Below, piece by piece: positions 22,631 to 33,205 of a stretch of 64,000 nucleotides of DNA (positions are counted from its first letter, which is position 1; each line of letters opens with the position of its first letter). Source of the DNA: Oreohelix idahoensis (taxonomy: Eukaryota > Mollusca > Gastropoda > Stylommatophora > Oreohelicidae); NCBI GenBank assembly GCA_024509875.1, contig JAMPIV010022935.1, forward strand, positions 918,701 to 982,700, given 5' to 3'. The notes below the pieces were generated by a model. The model saw nothing but the letters and a program-made list of their open reading frames with translations, ran no database searches and was not told the DNA's origin. The position numbers and the translations under genes were made by a program.

Positions 22631-23979
22631 TGTTACCTGATACTTACTTACTTACTTACTTAGTCGTTCCCCTTCTACCGTGAGGTGTAGAGGTTTGGAA
22701 GAGAGAGCGCCAGACTATTCTATCGGCTGTCTTCCTCCTGGCCTGGTTCCATTCTAGTCCTCGGACTTTCAAAGATTGTCTAATGTTGTCCTCCCAGCGG
22801 ACTCTGGGTCGTCCTCGGGGTCTGGATCCTTGGCTCTTTGTTTCCCATGCTTGTCGTGGTAGCCGATCACCTCCCATTCTGCAGACATGGCCAAACCATC
22901 TTAGTTGGGACTGTTCTGCTTGGGTCTGTAAGAGGTGGCATTTTAGGCCTTGGCGTATCGTCTGGTTGCGTACCATGTCTCTTCTTGTTACTTCAACCAC
23001 CTTCCTCAGATACCTCATTTCTGAGGTTTGGATCTGGCTTTTATGGGTTGTAGTCATTGCCCATGACTCGCATCCATATGTCAAGACTGGGACATAGGTG
23101 GAGCGGTATACAGCCATTTTCGTTTTCTTACCAACCTCTCTCTTGCTGAGGAATCCTCTATTTATGGCCTGAAAAAGTCTCCCAGCTGCTGCTTTTCGAG
23201 TGGCCAACTCTTCTGTGATGCCTCCCTTTTGGTCTATAATAGCTCCGAGATATTTAAAGTGGTCGACCTGCTCCAGGACCTGTTCTCCCAGCTTAATCTG
23301 ATGTCTTCTTTCTTCTCGTGATATCACCATGGATTTTGTTTTAGAGCTGCTTATGACCATCCCTCTCTTCTCCAGCTCTTCCTTCCAGACTTGCAGGTTG
23401 GATTGGAGATGTGCCTCTGATTTAGCAATCAGGGCAACATCATCAGCAAATGCCAGCTCTGAAATATAGACCTGTCTCATCTTCCAGTACCCCACTGAAT
23501 ACTTTCTTGTTCTCTCCTTACATGCCTTGATGACATCGTCCATAAGGAGTATGAAGAGGTAAGGTGATAGGATATCACCTTGTCTTACACCAGTGGTGGT
23601 CCTGAACTCTTCTGACTTATGGTTTGCTGTCCTCACATAATTTCTGCAAGACTTGTAGAAGCTCTGTATAGCATGAATCAGAGGTGCTGGAATATTCTTC
23701 CTTGCCAAACAGTCCCAAAGTTTGCTCCAGGGGACCCTGTCAAACGCCTTTTCCAGATCTATGAAACAAAGATGGATCTCACTCTTATACTCAAGGGCCT
23801 TTTCACTCAGCTGTCTGAGTGTGAAGATTAGGTCTTGAATACTTCGGTTTGCTCGGAATCCGCACTGGACCTCATCCAATTGTGGCTCAGCTAGGCGTCG
23901 GAGTCTCTGCTCTAGGATTCTAGAGTAGATTTTTCCAGGGACACTGAGAGATTTTTCCAGGGACACTGTTACCTGATAC
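22631..23979. repeat. 13-bp target-site duplication pair
   Basis: TGTTACCTGATAC at 22631-22643 and 23967-23979 brackets LINE X exactly. The next base outward differs on each side. Confidence 0.9.
22644..23966 (-). mobile_element. 5'-truncated LINE (family X) inserted in the Helitron
   Basis: Minus-strand LINE with an intact reading frame for about 430 codons and a 3' tail of (AAGT)n at 22644-22662. It is flanked by the 13-base repeat TGTTACCTGATAC (22631-22643 and 23967-23979). Removing it restores the helicase reading across the site (NTLYQV then TFFEQNSLTF). A 22-23-base duplication of GAGAGATTTTTCCAGGGACA sits at its 5' junction (23935-23966). The absence of stops suggests a recent insertion. 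Other tails of the same family lie at 39794-40174, 29488-29765 and 17994-18045. Confidence 0.9.
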
Positions 23980-24005
23980 AAAGTGTTTTTACCAACAACT
24001 TTCAA
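22656..24005 (-). CDS. LINE X reverse transcriptase (N-truncated, chimeric start)
   Basis: A 449-codon frame. Residues 1-12 (MKVVGKNTLYQV) come from the interrupted helicase; the LINE begins at about residue 14. RT blocks seen: VQCGFRANRSIQDLIFTLRQ (near 46-66), CFIDLEKAFDRVPW (about 80-93, first catalytic Asp), TGVRQGDILSPYLF (about 136), AFADDVALIAKS (about 173, FADD box) and LGAIIDQKGG. Then come the thumb-like RSTYVPVLTYGCESW and a C-terminal QLRWFGHVCRMGGDRLPRQ with GRPRGRPRVRWED. The endonuclease and N-terminal RT parts are missing, so it cannot move on its own. The clade is RTE-like by appearance. The Met at 24005 is fortuitous, and expression is doubtful. Confidence 0.8.
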   Translation of the reverse strand: MKVVGKNTLYQVTVSLEKSLSVPGKIYSRILEQRLRRLAEPQLDEVQCGFRANRSIQDLIFTLRQLSEKALEYKSEIHLCFIDLEKAFDRVPWSKLWDCLARKNIPAPLIHAIQSFYKSCRNYVRTANHKSEEFRTTTGVRQGDILSPYLFILLMDDVIKACKERTRKYSVGYWKMRQVYISELAFADDVALIAKSEAHLQSNLQVWKEELEKRGMVISSSKTKSMVISREERRHQIKLGEQVLEQVDHFKYLGAIIDQKGGITEELATRKAAAGRLFQAINRGFLSKREVGKKTKMAVYRSTYVPVLTYGCESWAMTTTHKSQIQTSEMRYLRKVVEVTRRDMVRNQTIRQGLKCHLLQTQAEQSQLRWFGHVCRMGGDRLPRQAWETKSQGSRPRGRPRVRWEDNIRQSLKVRGLEWNQARRKTADRIVWRSLFQTSTPHGRRGTTK

Positions 24006-24515
24006 GTTTTCATGATTTGTTCCTCAAGTAAGGGCGACATAGAGCTGGCCGTGTCCGAAAACAGGTTCAGGAAGGAAAACTCCTACGTGATCAAAAGATT
24101 GTCCTTGCGCCTTTTGATCGTCATTGTAAATCCTAAAATCACTGGGAATTGACGACGTTGCTTCCTAAATGGCGAACTGCGCTCGCTCGGTTATAAGTCA
24201 ATGCGAGGAATTAAGACTCATTCTCCCTTATTACTGTCAGTGATAATTTCTGCATCAATGGAATTCCGATGCAAGACTTTTATGACCAAACGCGTGCCAT
24301 TCAATAGTCCGTTTTTGCGTTCAGATTTCGCAATATCATGATACATGCAGCAACCTTTAATTTCAGCAAATGCGGTGGGATTCTTGATGGGCACTGCTCG
24401 TTAAGGAACTCGGTTGGGAAATCAACTGCGTCGTTGGGATCATCGGAAATCATGGTACCTGTGCTCCAATAAACCGTTTCATTTCCAGCGAGTAGCTCCA
24501 ACAATAAGTCTGCAA
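23980..24515 (-). pseudogene. Helitron/PIF1-like helicase C-terminal region
   Basis: The reverse-strand frame 24504-24301 gives LLAGNETVYWSTGTMISDDP, then DAVDFPTEFLNEQCPSRIPP and HLLKLKVAACIMILRNLN. After a frameshift come NGTRLVIKVLHRNSIDAEII, VLIPRIDL, then a shift to GQSFDHVGVFLPEPVFGHGQ and LYVALT. These are motifs IV-VI of PIF1-family helicases as found in Helitrons (usual text MTINKSQGQ ... HGQLYVALSR). The final helicase Arg is lost at a stop. In-frame stops occur near 24213 and 24190. In an intact element this enzyme unwinds DNA for rolling-circle transposition. Confidence 0.85.
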
Positions 24516-26270
24516 TACTTTAAATTAAAATTTTGTCTTGAAGAAACATTCAAAAACTTACATTTTAAGGTTATTTTTAACAAAATGATGAGTTAAATCC
24601 GTTTCCTGATAAAACTGGGTTCTACAATCAAAAACTTACATTTTATTCATATATCACTGTCACTCACTTTGTGTTGCACAATTCACCGACTTTTCTTCGT
24701 TGAGTGTTACTATTTTCGGGACAGTGAATATAAGGGAAACAATACAATTAATGTCTAACTTTCAACCACAGTTGCACCCCTTAGATGTGACCGACGTACA
24801 AACGGCGAGAATTATGGAGTTTGATGATCCCCGTTATGTCCAGTGGACAGTGCGCGGTTATATTACCAATAAATTGAATATCCTGTCTACATTGGTCGGG
24901 CAGTTCTCACACCATATTACCAATAAACTGTATATCATATCTACATTAGTTAGGCAGTTCGCCCACCATGTTACCAATAAACTGTATTTACATGTGTAGC
25001 GCAGTTTTCACATTAGATTACTAATCTACACACATGCAATATTACTACTGTAAGTTTATCACAACCTTCTAACGTTATGCTACTGTTCTAACTCTTAACT
25101 CCTTTCGTAATATTCAGATACTTCAGATATTTTAGTAACCTATACTATTGCTATACCTTTCCAATGTGTTAATACTTTTGTCACAGGGCGTGTGGACTGG
25201 TTACGGTACCAATTAGAGGTATATAACAGGGCGAATACCAATTAGAGATATGTGTAACAGGTGTGTGGACTTTCACTATGTGGCAGATGGCAGGCGTAGT
25301 GAAGTATTTCAAGTTTTTACACACACAAGTCTCTTTTGTTTATCTTTCAAGTTAATGCTATGGTGTATAAGTACTGGCCATCTCCGCCAGAGTTGGTGAT
25401 TCCTGGATGAACTACTTTTTCCTCCTTTGTTAAACCCTCGACTCGTTCTCTTCCTTCTCCGACTTTATTATAGTGACTGATCGTATAGTGGAATTTTATA
25501 ATGATTATTGACCTGGCCTATATACAACAACCCTCAAGGATAGACTCAAACATATGTTTTATCTCTTGCAAAAACATTTATTTACATATAATATTCTTCA
25601 ATAACGCAGGTAATTCTTCATAGAGCTCACATACAGTTGTATCATAGTTGCTTCATACATAAACTCTTTATCTCGTGTATATATACTTAATCTCCCTTTG
25701 TTTTTCTATCATCTCCATTTACTTGTTTAGCCTCTTCAAACTCTACCTCAGTTTGCTTAATAGGCCTCAATACTCCTGATCAGCACTTCCAACTCATTGT
25801 CTTGTGCCTTTATTCCTCCTGACCAAACTTGGTCAGACCTGCCTTTATTTCCGGTCCTGAAAAGCATACTATAATTCTTATACATGTAACAAGTCTTCTA
25901 TACTCCATACTTACATGCGAGAGCATGCATGTAGTTCTTAAAGAAGTCGACTCTCCCAGTCGCTTACTTGTCGTAACTATTTCTGTAGACGACTCATTGG
26001 TTCACTCTCTGTGAACTCACTCTGATAAAAATATGGTTTTCCTCTTGGAATTCATTCTTTCCATCTATTCGTATATAACAGTACCAAGCTTGACCATCAA
26101 TGTATCATTCAAATACTTCTCTTCTCTAGGTTGCTTAGTCAACAAAGTTCTCAAGATTATTTTGACATGTGTGACGTACGTCTAGTTCGACAAGTGAATT
26201 TTCCCTGATATGATGGATGATTTAAAGGGACTTTTAGCTTTTCATAACATTAGAACCCCTGAACATTTGT
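24516..26270. other. Unassigned DNA with a short tandem array
   Basis: Apart from the 54-bp array at 24862-25010, no feature is supported. The frame at 24700-24999 runs through that array. Two copies of CAAAAACTTACATTTTA lie at about 24550 and 24627. Confidence 0.4.
24862..25010 (+). repeat. 54-bp tandem repeat, about 2.7 copies
   Basis: ATTACCAATAAA (or GTTACCAATAAA) starts at 24862, 24916 and 24970, exactly 54 apart, with a CTACATT..T..GGCAGTTC block in each unit. The period is divisible by three, so a forward frame stays open through it. That is not evidence of a gene. Confidence 0.85.
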
Positions 26271-28694
26271 TGTAACTTTTCGTTTCGCCAGAGCGAACCG
26301 ATTCCACCGGGACTCATTTAGTATGCGGCACGAGATCAAAGACACTGAGACGATCCCCGAGCAGAGAAGCTTGTTTCTCGCAGGTATTTATCATCTCCGC
26401 GCGAACTCAACCGCTCGCAAGATGGACCAGAGCGATCAGAAGAAAGACACTGGTGGAGATCTCAGGAAGGACGGGCGGCATGCTATCAAAGACAGTAGTG
26501 GTCCCTGAAACGATTTCGCATCTCGGTGTTTAGCACGGAACCGATCGCAGCCAGAGTGAACGGGGAAAGCTGACGCAAGCAGCGAGCGAAGATACGAGAG
26601 GCCAGGGGCGGCTTCTCTATTTGGTCTGGCGGTCAGATCCCCAAAATCCTTTCGAGATCAAAAAAGCTGTCAAGTTTCTCATGTCCCACTCATCTTGCAT
26701 TCCAGTTGTAGATATACAGATCACGTAGAAATACACTTCATCACTCGCTGGCCAGAACTTGATAGAAGCACTAGCGATATTTGAAATCTTGCTAGATTAT
26801 CCCATGGATTTTCATTTATATTTGCAGTGAATACTATTTCTGTGCAAAACGGTAAAATATATATTGTGTAAAGTGATCAGTGGTCTAGTTCATTCATTAT
26901 ATTTCATTGGATTTTGTGTTAATTTAAACCTATTAAATTAAACCGTCTCAATAGTTCCAGTTGTAAATGTAATGATATACCTGCTATACTATTTCCAAAA
27001 AGATAATAGATGTTTAATGCTTAAATTAACTTTTAAAGTCGCGAAGGAATTTATAATTAATAAATTTAGTTTAGTCCTATATTTATAGATGTGTGATTTA
27101 ACCACTAGAACTCGCGCAGTGTTTATTAAATACATAATTAAATACGCGAGCGTATATACAATAGGCTTAACGGGAAATTTATCGCGCGCTTAGAAGATTA
27201 TTTGATTTTTAAAGTATGATTATGTTGTTATGGGTTTTCTATCTTTTCCTCTAGATTGATCACCTTTTGCAATCCCAGCAATAACGAAATCTTTCAGAGT
27301 TTCCATACTCGGTTCTTAAACTTCCAGACAGTTTGATGAGACATTTTTTTAAAGTAAATCTTGTGGTGGTCCGGTGCGGCCTAGCTAACATAATTACATG
27401 AAAGAAAGCCTACCCAAGATCATTTGATTATTATCATCAAATTAAATTACAATCTGTAAGATAAACTGGAAGATGAACAGTGCCAGTAGCGATAGTTTAT
27501 ATACTGCTCTATTGTGAGAGATTACCGATTTACCTGACTGTGACTGAGCCTAGTTTTTCCTCACTGGATTAAAAAAAAAAACTTTACCGGTCAGTTGCTG
27601 TCATCACGCAGTAAAGGAATATTGCCATCACCTCATTTTCACCCCTGTGTTGAACTGCGTCAGTGCCATCCCATAGACTTGTTTCTTTATAATAAAACAC
27701 AAGAACTCTTAGAACTTCAAGTCCGGCGATAAGCGGGAATATTTGCTCTCAGTAAAAACTCGCAATATCTGGGGCGGGACATAGAAGTGCTAGACAGTTT
27801 CACATGTCAAGCGTTAATCACTGTGTTTATCATTCTAGGGATTGTCTGGTGCTGCAACTCGGTAAGTGTGTGAGTATATATGAGTGTGGATCCGCACAGT
27901 GTGCATGAATGACAGGAGATTTTTTTTGTTGCAAAAACCATTTGTTAACTTGCCTACCGGGTAATACGTTTTCTGTATACCCGGCATTGTTCCTTTTGTG
28001 GGATAATTTGTTAACTCTGTTTCATCCCCCCCCCCTTTTTTTCTTTGCTTAGTAAAGGGAAGACACCATTGGGATAACAGTATTTTTTTGTCTACCACCA
28101 TAACTAATATTGTAACACCTCTTTCAGAGTAATTAAATTCACTATTGGGTTAACTTTCCTATGCTCCTGATAACTATCTATCTTGAGACTAGGTTTATCT
28201 TGGTCTAATACAAGCGGGAAGGGCTTAGTCGATACCAATCTTCTTCACCCCCTCCCTACCTTGTTATTTGCATTTTTCTGTACTTATGATAATTTTATGT
28301 AACACTTGATATTGTTTTTTTGTGATTTGATCTTTTAGGTTAATAAACATCATAAACTTATATCGGACTGTGTTGGAATACCCAAAAGCCCAAAAAAATT
28401 CCCTATTTGTTTAATATAGCTGTATCCACGTCGTCTGAGTGTTTGAAGCAACAAATCGGTGTGAGCGCAGACGTGTGTCTGGAAAACTGGCAAATAATTG
28501 TTTGACCAGGAGAGTGGAAGAGAAGATTTAGAGAAACGATTTGTCGTAAATAAGTCTGTCTTTACTCTCCTCCAGCACTCTGTGGAGCATCATATTTAAT
28601 CTATACATTTCTATCACTGAGTTTTCATCATCATTCTACACTCTAAACCGGACTACTATTTCTAGACTCTTTCTCTCAAAATAAATTTACGACA
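26271..28694 (+). mobile_element. Long LTR-like repeat (family L, copy D), diverged
   Basis: The right end has AATAAA at 28342-28347, a CATAAACTTATATCGGACTG block like the CATAAACTTTATT..GTGTCGG of copies B and C, an ACTCTAAACCGGACT region and the terminus TACGACA at 28688-28694. The AATAAA-to-end distance (about 350) matches. The middle (about 26760-27100, 28140-28340) has only loose resemblance to B and C. A GC-rich block at about 26280-26640 is unassigned and its membership is uncertain. No gag or primer site follows. Confidence 0.4.
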
Positions 28695-29487
28695 ATATTT
28701 CGACTTGGGATTTCTGATTTACTTCACCTGCAATTTTGTCATCAATATGAATGATAAGTTCAAAACCATACTTACAGGCAATTCCCTGAATTTCTCCCGA
28801 AATGCACTCTCTACTGTGACTATAAGAACTTTCTTAATCATCTTCTACTCTGTCTATACGAAACTTCTTAGTTATCTTGTATAGTCACTGACTAGAGCCA
28901 TCACATCCTCTAAAGCTTCTAATACTTATGCTATTTCTGTCTAACCACATAATCCTTTAATCTTCTGAGTTATCTCTACAGCTTATGCATTTTCTGTATA
29001 ACTTCTGAACTTATCTGTATAACCACAGAATCTGTTAAAACTGGTGGCAACCGCCAAAAGCACTTCTTGCTTCTTCAACTTCTGAAACCCGACTGCCCTT
29101 CAGAAACCCGCACACCTTACTGACCTCTAGCCATTGTTACCTAGTGCGTTTCTTTCGCTACCTCTGATTCGTTCCCTCATCTGTTTTCCAGCTCAAACTA
29201 TTATGAAACATTTATTTACTACTCACCAGAAAAATACTCACGTTTTACTAATGCAAGCGAAGTTAGTGAACCGTTGTCTGTTATTTTTAACCCTCACTCT
29301 ATTTTCTTCCTCGTGAACTGTTTTAAACGTTCACCCAACCTTGGCAATGTATTTATAATGCCTGGGCAAACCCTACGGTGACATACTTTAAGCGTTCATA
29401 TAACCTTGCCGAAGCATAAACAATGCTTGGGCAAACCCTACGGTGACACTTTGTATTAACGCAGGTGTATGTAAAAATAAAACCTAA
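28695..29487. other. Unassigned DNA with a two-unit repeat
   Basis: No gene seen. It contains two adjacent imperfect units of about 65 bases (29323-29449). Confidence 0.4.
29323..29449 (+). repeat. Two-unit tandem repeat, about 65 bp
   Basis: Each unit carries CGTTCA..CAACCTTG, then TGCTTGGGCAAACCCTACGG (or CCTGGGCAAACCCTACGG) and GTGACA. The two units differ at several bases. Confidence 0.75.
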
Positions 29488-29765
29488 CCCCTTCAGACCA
29501 AAGTGGAACAGCACCAATTAAGATGACATAGCCATGTCTGCAGAATGGAGAAGATCAGCTACCACGACAAATATGAGAAACCAAGAACCAGAGATCCAGA
29601 CCTCCAGGACGACCCAGAGTTCGCTGGGAGGACAACATTAGACAATCTCTGAAGGATCGAGGACTAGAATGGAACAAGGCCAGGAGGTAGACAGCCGATA
29701 GGATAGTATGGCGCTCTCCCTGGAAAAGCTCTACACCCCAGGGTAGAAGAGAAACGACTAAGTAG
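29488..29765 (+). pseudogene. LINE X 3' fragment
   Basis: Forward-strand copy of the last about 90 codons of the LINE X protein. It gives QTKVEQHQLR-like residues, then CRMEKISYHDKYEKPRTRDP in shifted frames, then RRPRVRWEDNIRQSLKDRGL and EWNKARR, ending in RREKRLS-like residues. Frameshifts and a stop (GGAGGTAGAC region, about 29685) make it non-functional. It runs straight into a (TAG)n block. Confidence 0.75.
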
Positions 29766-29780
29766 TAGTAGTAATAGTAA

Positions 29781-29848
<68 letters not shown>

Positions 29849-29849
29849 T
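29760..29849. repeat. (TAG)n trinucleotide tail
   Basis: About 90 bases of TAG directly after the LINE X tail. The 75 bases that follow (29850-29925) match the reverse complement of 17515-17576 beside the (CTA)n array. Confidence 0.95.
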
Positions 29850-29925
29850 GTAAAAATGCATGGACAGAGGATACATATTGGGAGAATTAAAGCCCGAATT
29901 GTTAGACCGCCTACCCGAGCGTGCC

Positions 29926-31524
29926 AATTTTTGGGTCTCTTGAAGATGAAGTAATGTTCACTATTTTTTTTCAACATTTATAGGTTAAACAGATTTCGAG
30001 TTATGAAACTCGAGCGTTCACTAACATCTCCTTTCATTTTAAAAGCCACTATATGTCTGTCTGTTCATCTGTTTTGTCGGTCTAACTGTCCGTCTCGACG
30101 TAATAAATGGCAGAATCAACGTGAATGTCATTTCATGCTTTAACAAGTATAAAAACTTTCAATAGGTTATATTGTATATATAATAAACTTGTCTTAGTGC
30201 AAATACTTATTTGGAATCTGTGTTTTCCTATCTGAATGTTTCTGACCATGGAATATCAGCAAACGTCCACATCACAGTGCAATTGCTACTTACGCGATCA
30301 CAGTTAACGCGAATTTGAAATAGCACCAGCGGAAATTTTTTTTTTTTTTTTTTTTTTTGGGGGGGGGAGGGGGGGGGGGGGGGGGGGGGCTGGGGGGGGG
30401 GGGGGGGGGAGCGAAAGAGACAGCTGATACTATATTTTTATTATATGTTTGTTATGTTTTATGTTCTTTTGTCCTATGCTTTTTATGGAAACGTTAACAC
30501 ATTTTTATTTCAATCTACGTTGCAGACATGCGGTCTTCCGGCACATAACCCTCCCATAAATCGTAAACACTTGGGTATTAATCATTCCCCGTTTACTATC
30601 CATAGAGTGCATCTAGCAGGTTCGTCGGCTTCGGCCTTCTCATATTTCAAGAGTTGTTGCATTGTCACGAAATGACATTCAGTTTATTTTATTTTTAAAT
30701 TTCAGTTTTGTTACACTCTTTCTTTTACTTTACCATACATTTTGCTCTTTTATATTTTACTTCCTCCGTGTTTATTTTCAGTGAGGTAATCTATAAAACA
30801 ACCCCAAATTTCTGGGCGTTACCAAACACCTCCACATGCATCTGCAATTTCTACTCTGAACAATGAGTCAGAACATCATGCATGCACACATTTCTGTCAA
30901 ACAGCTTTCATGAGACGTTTGTAGTCAGCAAGCATGGGGAAAAAACAAACATACGACAAATTAGAGGCGCTTAACTGTGGAAGTAAAGAGCAAAAATTTC
31001 ATAATCGATTGACTCTGCGTGTCTCGTGTGCAACCTGCGTGACGTCATACTTCGGCAATGCTTAATGTTTTCTAGAAGTGGGTAGTTTACCTTGTTTCGT
31101 GTTTAGCTGTATAATGCGATGAACAGCTAAAGAGGTTCCCCTGCATTTTTTTTTTAGTGGCTACATACTTTATAAAACCTACCTGATCTAGAGATACTCG
31201 ACACAAAGTTTACATCTTCGGGTAGTATGTATTGTAAAAATTAGCTTCTGGTTATTCATGGTATCGAAGTTTTTTTGGCTAAAATTTCTACGGACAAAGT
31301 GGCGGCCCCATGCCTCATCCACTTTGTCGCCTTCTACGACCTGATTGGCAGGTTACAGTAATCTTATTCTTTGTCACCTGTCAGGCCCTGGAAGCACACA
31401 CCTAGTTTTAAAACGAGGACAACCAAAAAGATAGTCTTTCTTAAATGTACCGGTGTACGTGTGCAAAAATCGTCATCATTTTCCTTCTTCATCCTTAGGG
31501 GCCGTTCTCAAATTTCAAAACGCA
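29926..31524. other. Unassigned DNA with a T/G homopolymer tract
   Basis: No gene recognised. Frames at 30445-30675 and 31371-31571 carry no motif. Confidence 0.4.
30338..30410. repeat. T-run followed by a long G-run
   Basis: About 20 T, then about 50 bases almost entirely G with single A, CT interruptions. The G-run could form quadruplexes; it may also be a consensus or sequencing artefact. Confidence 0.85.
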
Positions 31525-31704
31525 AAATTATAAGAGAAAAATACTTCGATTCGCGAACTGTCCAGAAATAATCGTGAAATACAAAAACAAAAACTCTACC
31601 CCGGGGCTTCTTTACGGATACAAACAGAGAGCAGGTGTACCGCACATGCTTTCAAGTCATCGCACAAACAAACCACACAAATCGCGCAAACAAGAAGATC
31701 GGTT
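31525..31704 (+). repeat. Dispersed repeat, copy 1 (partner at 33206-33378)
   Basis: About 175 bases nearly identical to 33206-33378, including ACTTCGATTCGCGAACTGTC, ACAGCAGGTGTACCGCACAT-like text and CGCGCAAACAAGAAGATCGG. Copy 1 has an extra ACCCCGGGGC-like insertion near 31601-31610. Confidence 0.85.
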
Positions 31705-31815
31705 ATAAGCATTTTGCCCAATTGGCGTAGGGCATGGCGCCAGGGGCTACTTCCGACAATGCGAGAGGTTCTAGGATCTCAATGGACAGCTACCGCCCGC
31801 TTCTTCTTTTGCATT

Positions 31816-31831
31816 CGTCCTGAACAGGACG
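31816..31831 (-). other. Histone-mRNA-like stem-loop, copy 2
   Basis: The minus strand reads CGTCCTGTTCAGGACG: the same six-base-pair stem as copy 1, loop GTTC instead of TTTC. A purine-rich AAAAGAAGAAG stretch follows. Confidence 0.4.
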
Positions 31832-31905
31832 TTTATTACGTTGTGTCGCCGTTTACAGCAAAGCTGCGACATTTGCGCCTTTTGGCCCTTACATCCGGTT
31901 TCACA

Positions 31906-32217
31906 TAAGGAAGGGAAACCCGAGGCTTGTAAACAGTAAATAAATATTAGACAAACATAAAGGTATGTTTTCAGGCACTCGTAAGAAATAAAGAAGTAGA
32001 AGACTAGACAACAAAAAAACAACAGACGTGAGTGGCTTACCTAGGACTCGAACCCAGGACCTTCCGTGCGACAACCCCGCCTAGCGATGCAAGCGAATCA
32101 CACTATCTTCCCTGCCATCTAGGCATCACGAAAAAATGATGCTTCGATGACGGGTCATTAGTGCGACCCGCAACACATAACACCGGAAATTTACCATGGG
32201 CAGTCCAGCCTAATAAT
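31906..32217 (-). mobile_element. tRNA-derived SINE-like repeat S, copy 2
   Basis: Minus-strand full-length-looking copy. It has the B box GGTTCGAGTCC (plus-strand GGACTCGAACC at about 32047-32057), the upstream CGGGTCGCACTAATGACCCG hairpin (about 32153-32172), and the shared body ending in TGTTTACAAGCCTCGGGTTT. It interrupts retroposon H copy 2 and abuts segment U. Confidence 0.7.
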
Positions 32218-32333
32218 GACGCAATCATTTCTGTTTTAGTCTTCTATCATTTACTAGACACAGTATCAAGGTCTTTGTCTTGTGTAGTCAGAGCTATATT
32301 GTATAATAAGGGAACAACAGAAGTGATTGCGTC
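32218..32333 (+). mobile_element. Segment U with 18-bp terminal inverted repeats
   Basis: GACGCAATCATTTCTGTT (32218-32235) and AACAGAAGTGATTGCGTC (32316-32333) are inverted repeats with one mismatch around about 80 internal bases. The internal sequence recurs at 34013-34107, there directly upstream of a forward SINE S. It is either a small foldback/MITE-like element or an inverted junction of two SINE heads. Confidence 0.55.
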
Positions 32334-32569
32334 TCAGCCAGACTGCAGTGATGCAGCCTGTTTCCAGGATCACCACTTGGAGGTGGAGTAGGCTCTTGGT
32401 CAGCTTTGGTTCGCTGACCCTGACGCAAGCAGTCAAGCTATGGGTCGCTGACTGCATTTATCACTGTTGCTGCGTCTTCGGTCCCTACCGCCCGCTTCAA
32501 GCTGGACAGCCCCCAATCAATTAGGTGTTGTCCCGCCACTGTCTGCTTTCCCCATTGGGTGCATGGGGA

Positions 32570-33105
32570 TTATTGTCAAACCCAAACTGTGGACAGAAAT
32601 CTTTGCACCAAGCAATTACCACAAAACAAGAAGTAATAGAAATAAACAAACTCTCAGATTGGGATGCTGGAACGTCAGGACTATGTTGACTGGACTATCC
32701 GAAAACCTACAGGACATAAACGATGTCAGGAAGACAGTCGTAATCAATGACGAGCTTAAGTTAAACGACTTCATGTGGATATAGCTGCACTTCAGGAAAC
32801 GCGCCTGTTATGTTCTGGAATGGTGAGTGAGAAGGACTACACATTTTATTGACAAGGGAAAGACCTTAATAAAACTAGAGAATATGGAGTAGGTTTTGCG
32901 GTTTAAAAAAAACCGCTAAGTAAACTGGTTGAACCAGGTGAGAATGGATCAGAACGCCTGTTAACGCTCCGCCTGCAAACTAGCGCAGGTACCATCACCC
33001 GTGTCAGTGTGTATGCTCCTACTCTGTACTCTGCTTCAGAAGCTAAAGACGAGTTCTACGAGAATCTAGCAGCAATCATCAAAAGCATTCCCTTGGCCTC
33101 TTAGA
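32570..33105 (+). pseudogene. LINE endonuclease fragment (different family from R1)
   Basis: The forward frame gives LRLGCWNVRTMLTGLSENLQ, then after a one-base shift DIAALQETRL (catalytic Glu), KDYTFYWQGK, EYGVGFAV, a stop, then ERLLTLRLQTSAGTITRVSV and YAPTLYSASEAKDEFYENLA. This is the N-terminal half of an exonuclease-endonuclease-phosphatase domain of a LINE often annotated as craniofacial development protein 2-like. It stops at AAIIKSIP (about 33100), before GDFNA. Two frameshifts and one stop. There is no RT nearby. Confidence 0.8.
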
Positions 33106-33205
33106 CATACCTGAAAAAGCAGTTGCTATATTATTTCTTTGTCAGCTCAGAGCTCCTCCACCCACCTCGACAGAACTACATGGGGGCCAGAGGCCCAATG
33201 CTAAT

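Larger units (their letters stand above)
22524..24515 (-). mobile_element. Helitron-type element, 3' part, split by a LINE
   Basis: On the minus strand a decayed PIF1-like helicase of the Helitron kind runs from about 24515 to 23980, is interrupted by a LINE (23966-22644), and resumes to a stop near 22580. After the stop, the minus strand shows CGTCATTATTGACG, a five-base-pair hairpin, then eight bases and CTAG (22527-22524) followed by T. A short hairpin just before a CTRR end is the standard Helitron 3' terminus. The 5' end, Rep domain and most of the helicase are missing. Confidence 0.75.
31804..32484 (-). mobile_element. Short retroposon H, copy 2, with 14-bp target-site duplication
   Basis: Flanked by CTACCGCCCGCTTC at 31790-31803 and 32485-32498. 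The outer parts (31804-31904 and 32334-32484) align with copy 1 at 8276-8589. The middle is replaced by SINE S (minus) and segment U. On the minus strand the element again ends with a 16-base hairpin (31816-31831), then GAATGCAAAAGAAGAA. This copy lacks the about 50 bases equivalent to 8390-8440, lost or replaced when the insert arrived. Confidence 0.75.

Noticed and set aside
22783..23097. Forward-strand frames of 70-104 codons
   Set aside because: Antisense shadows of the LINE X reverse transcriptase.
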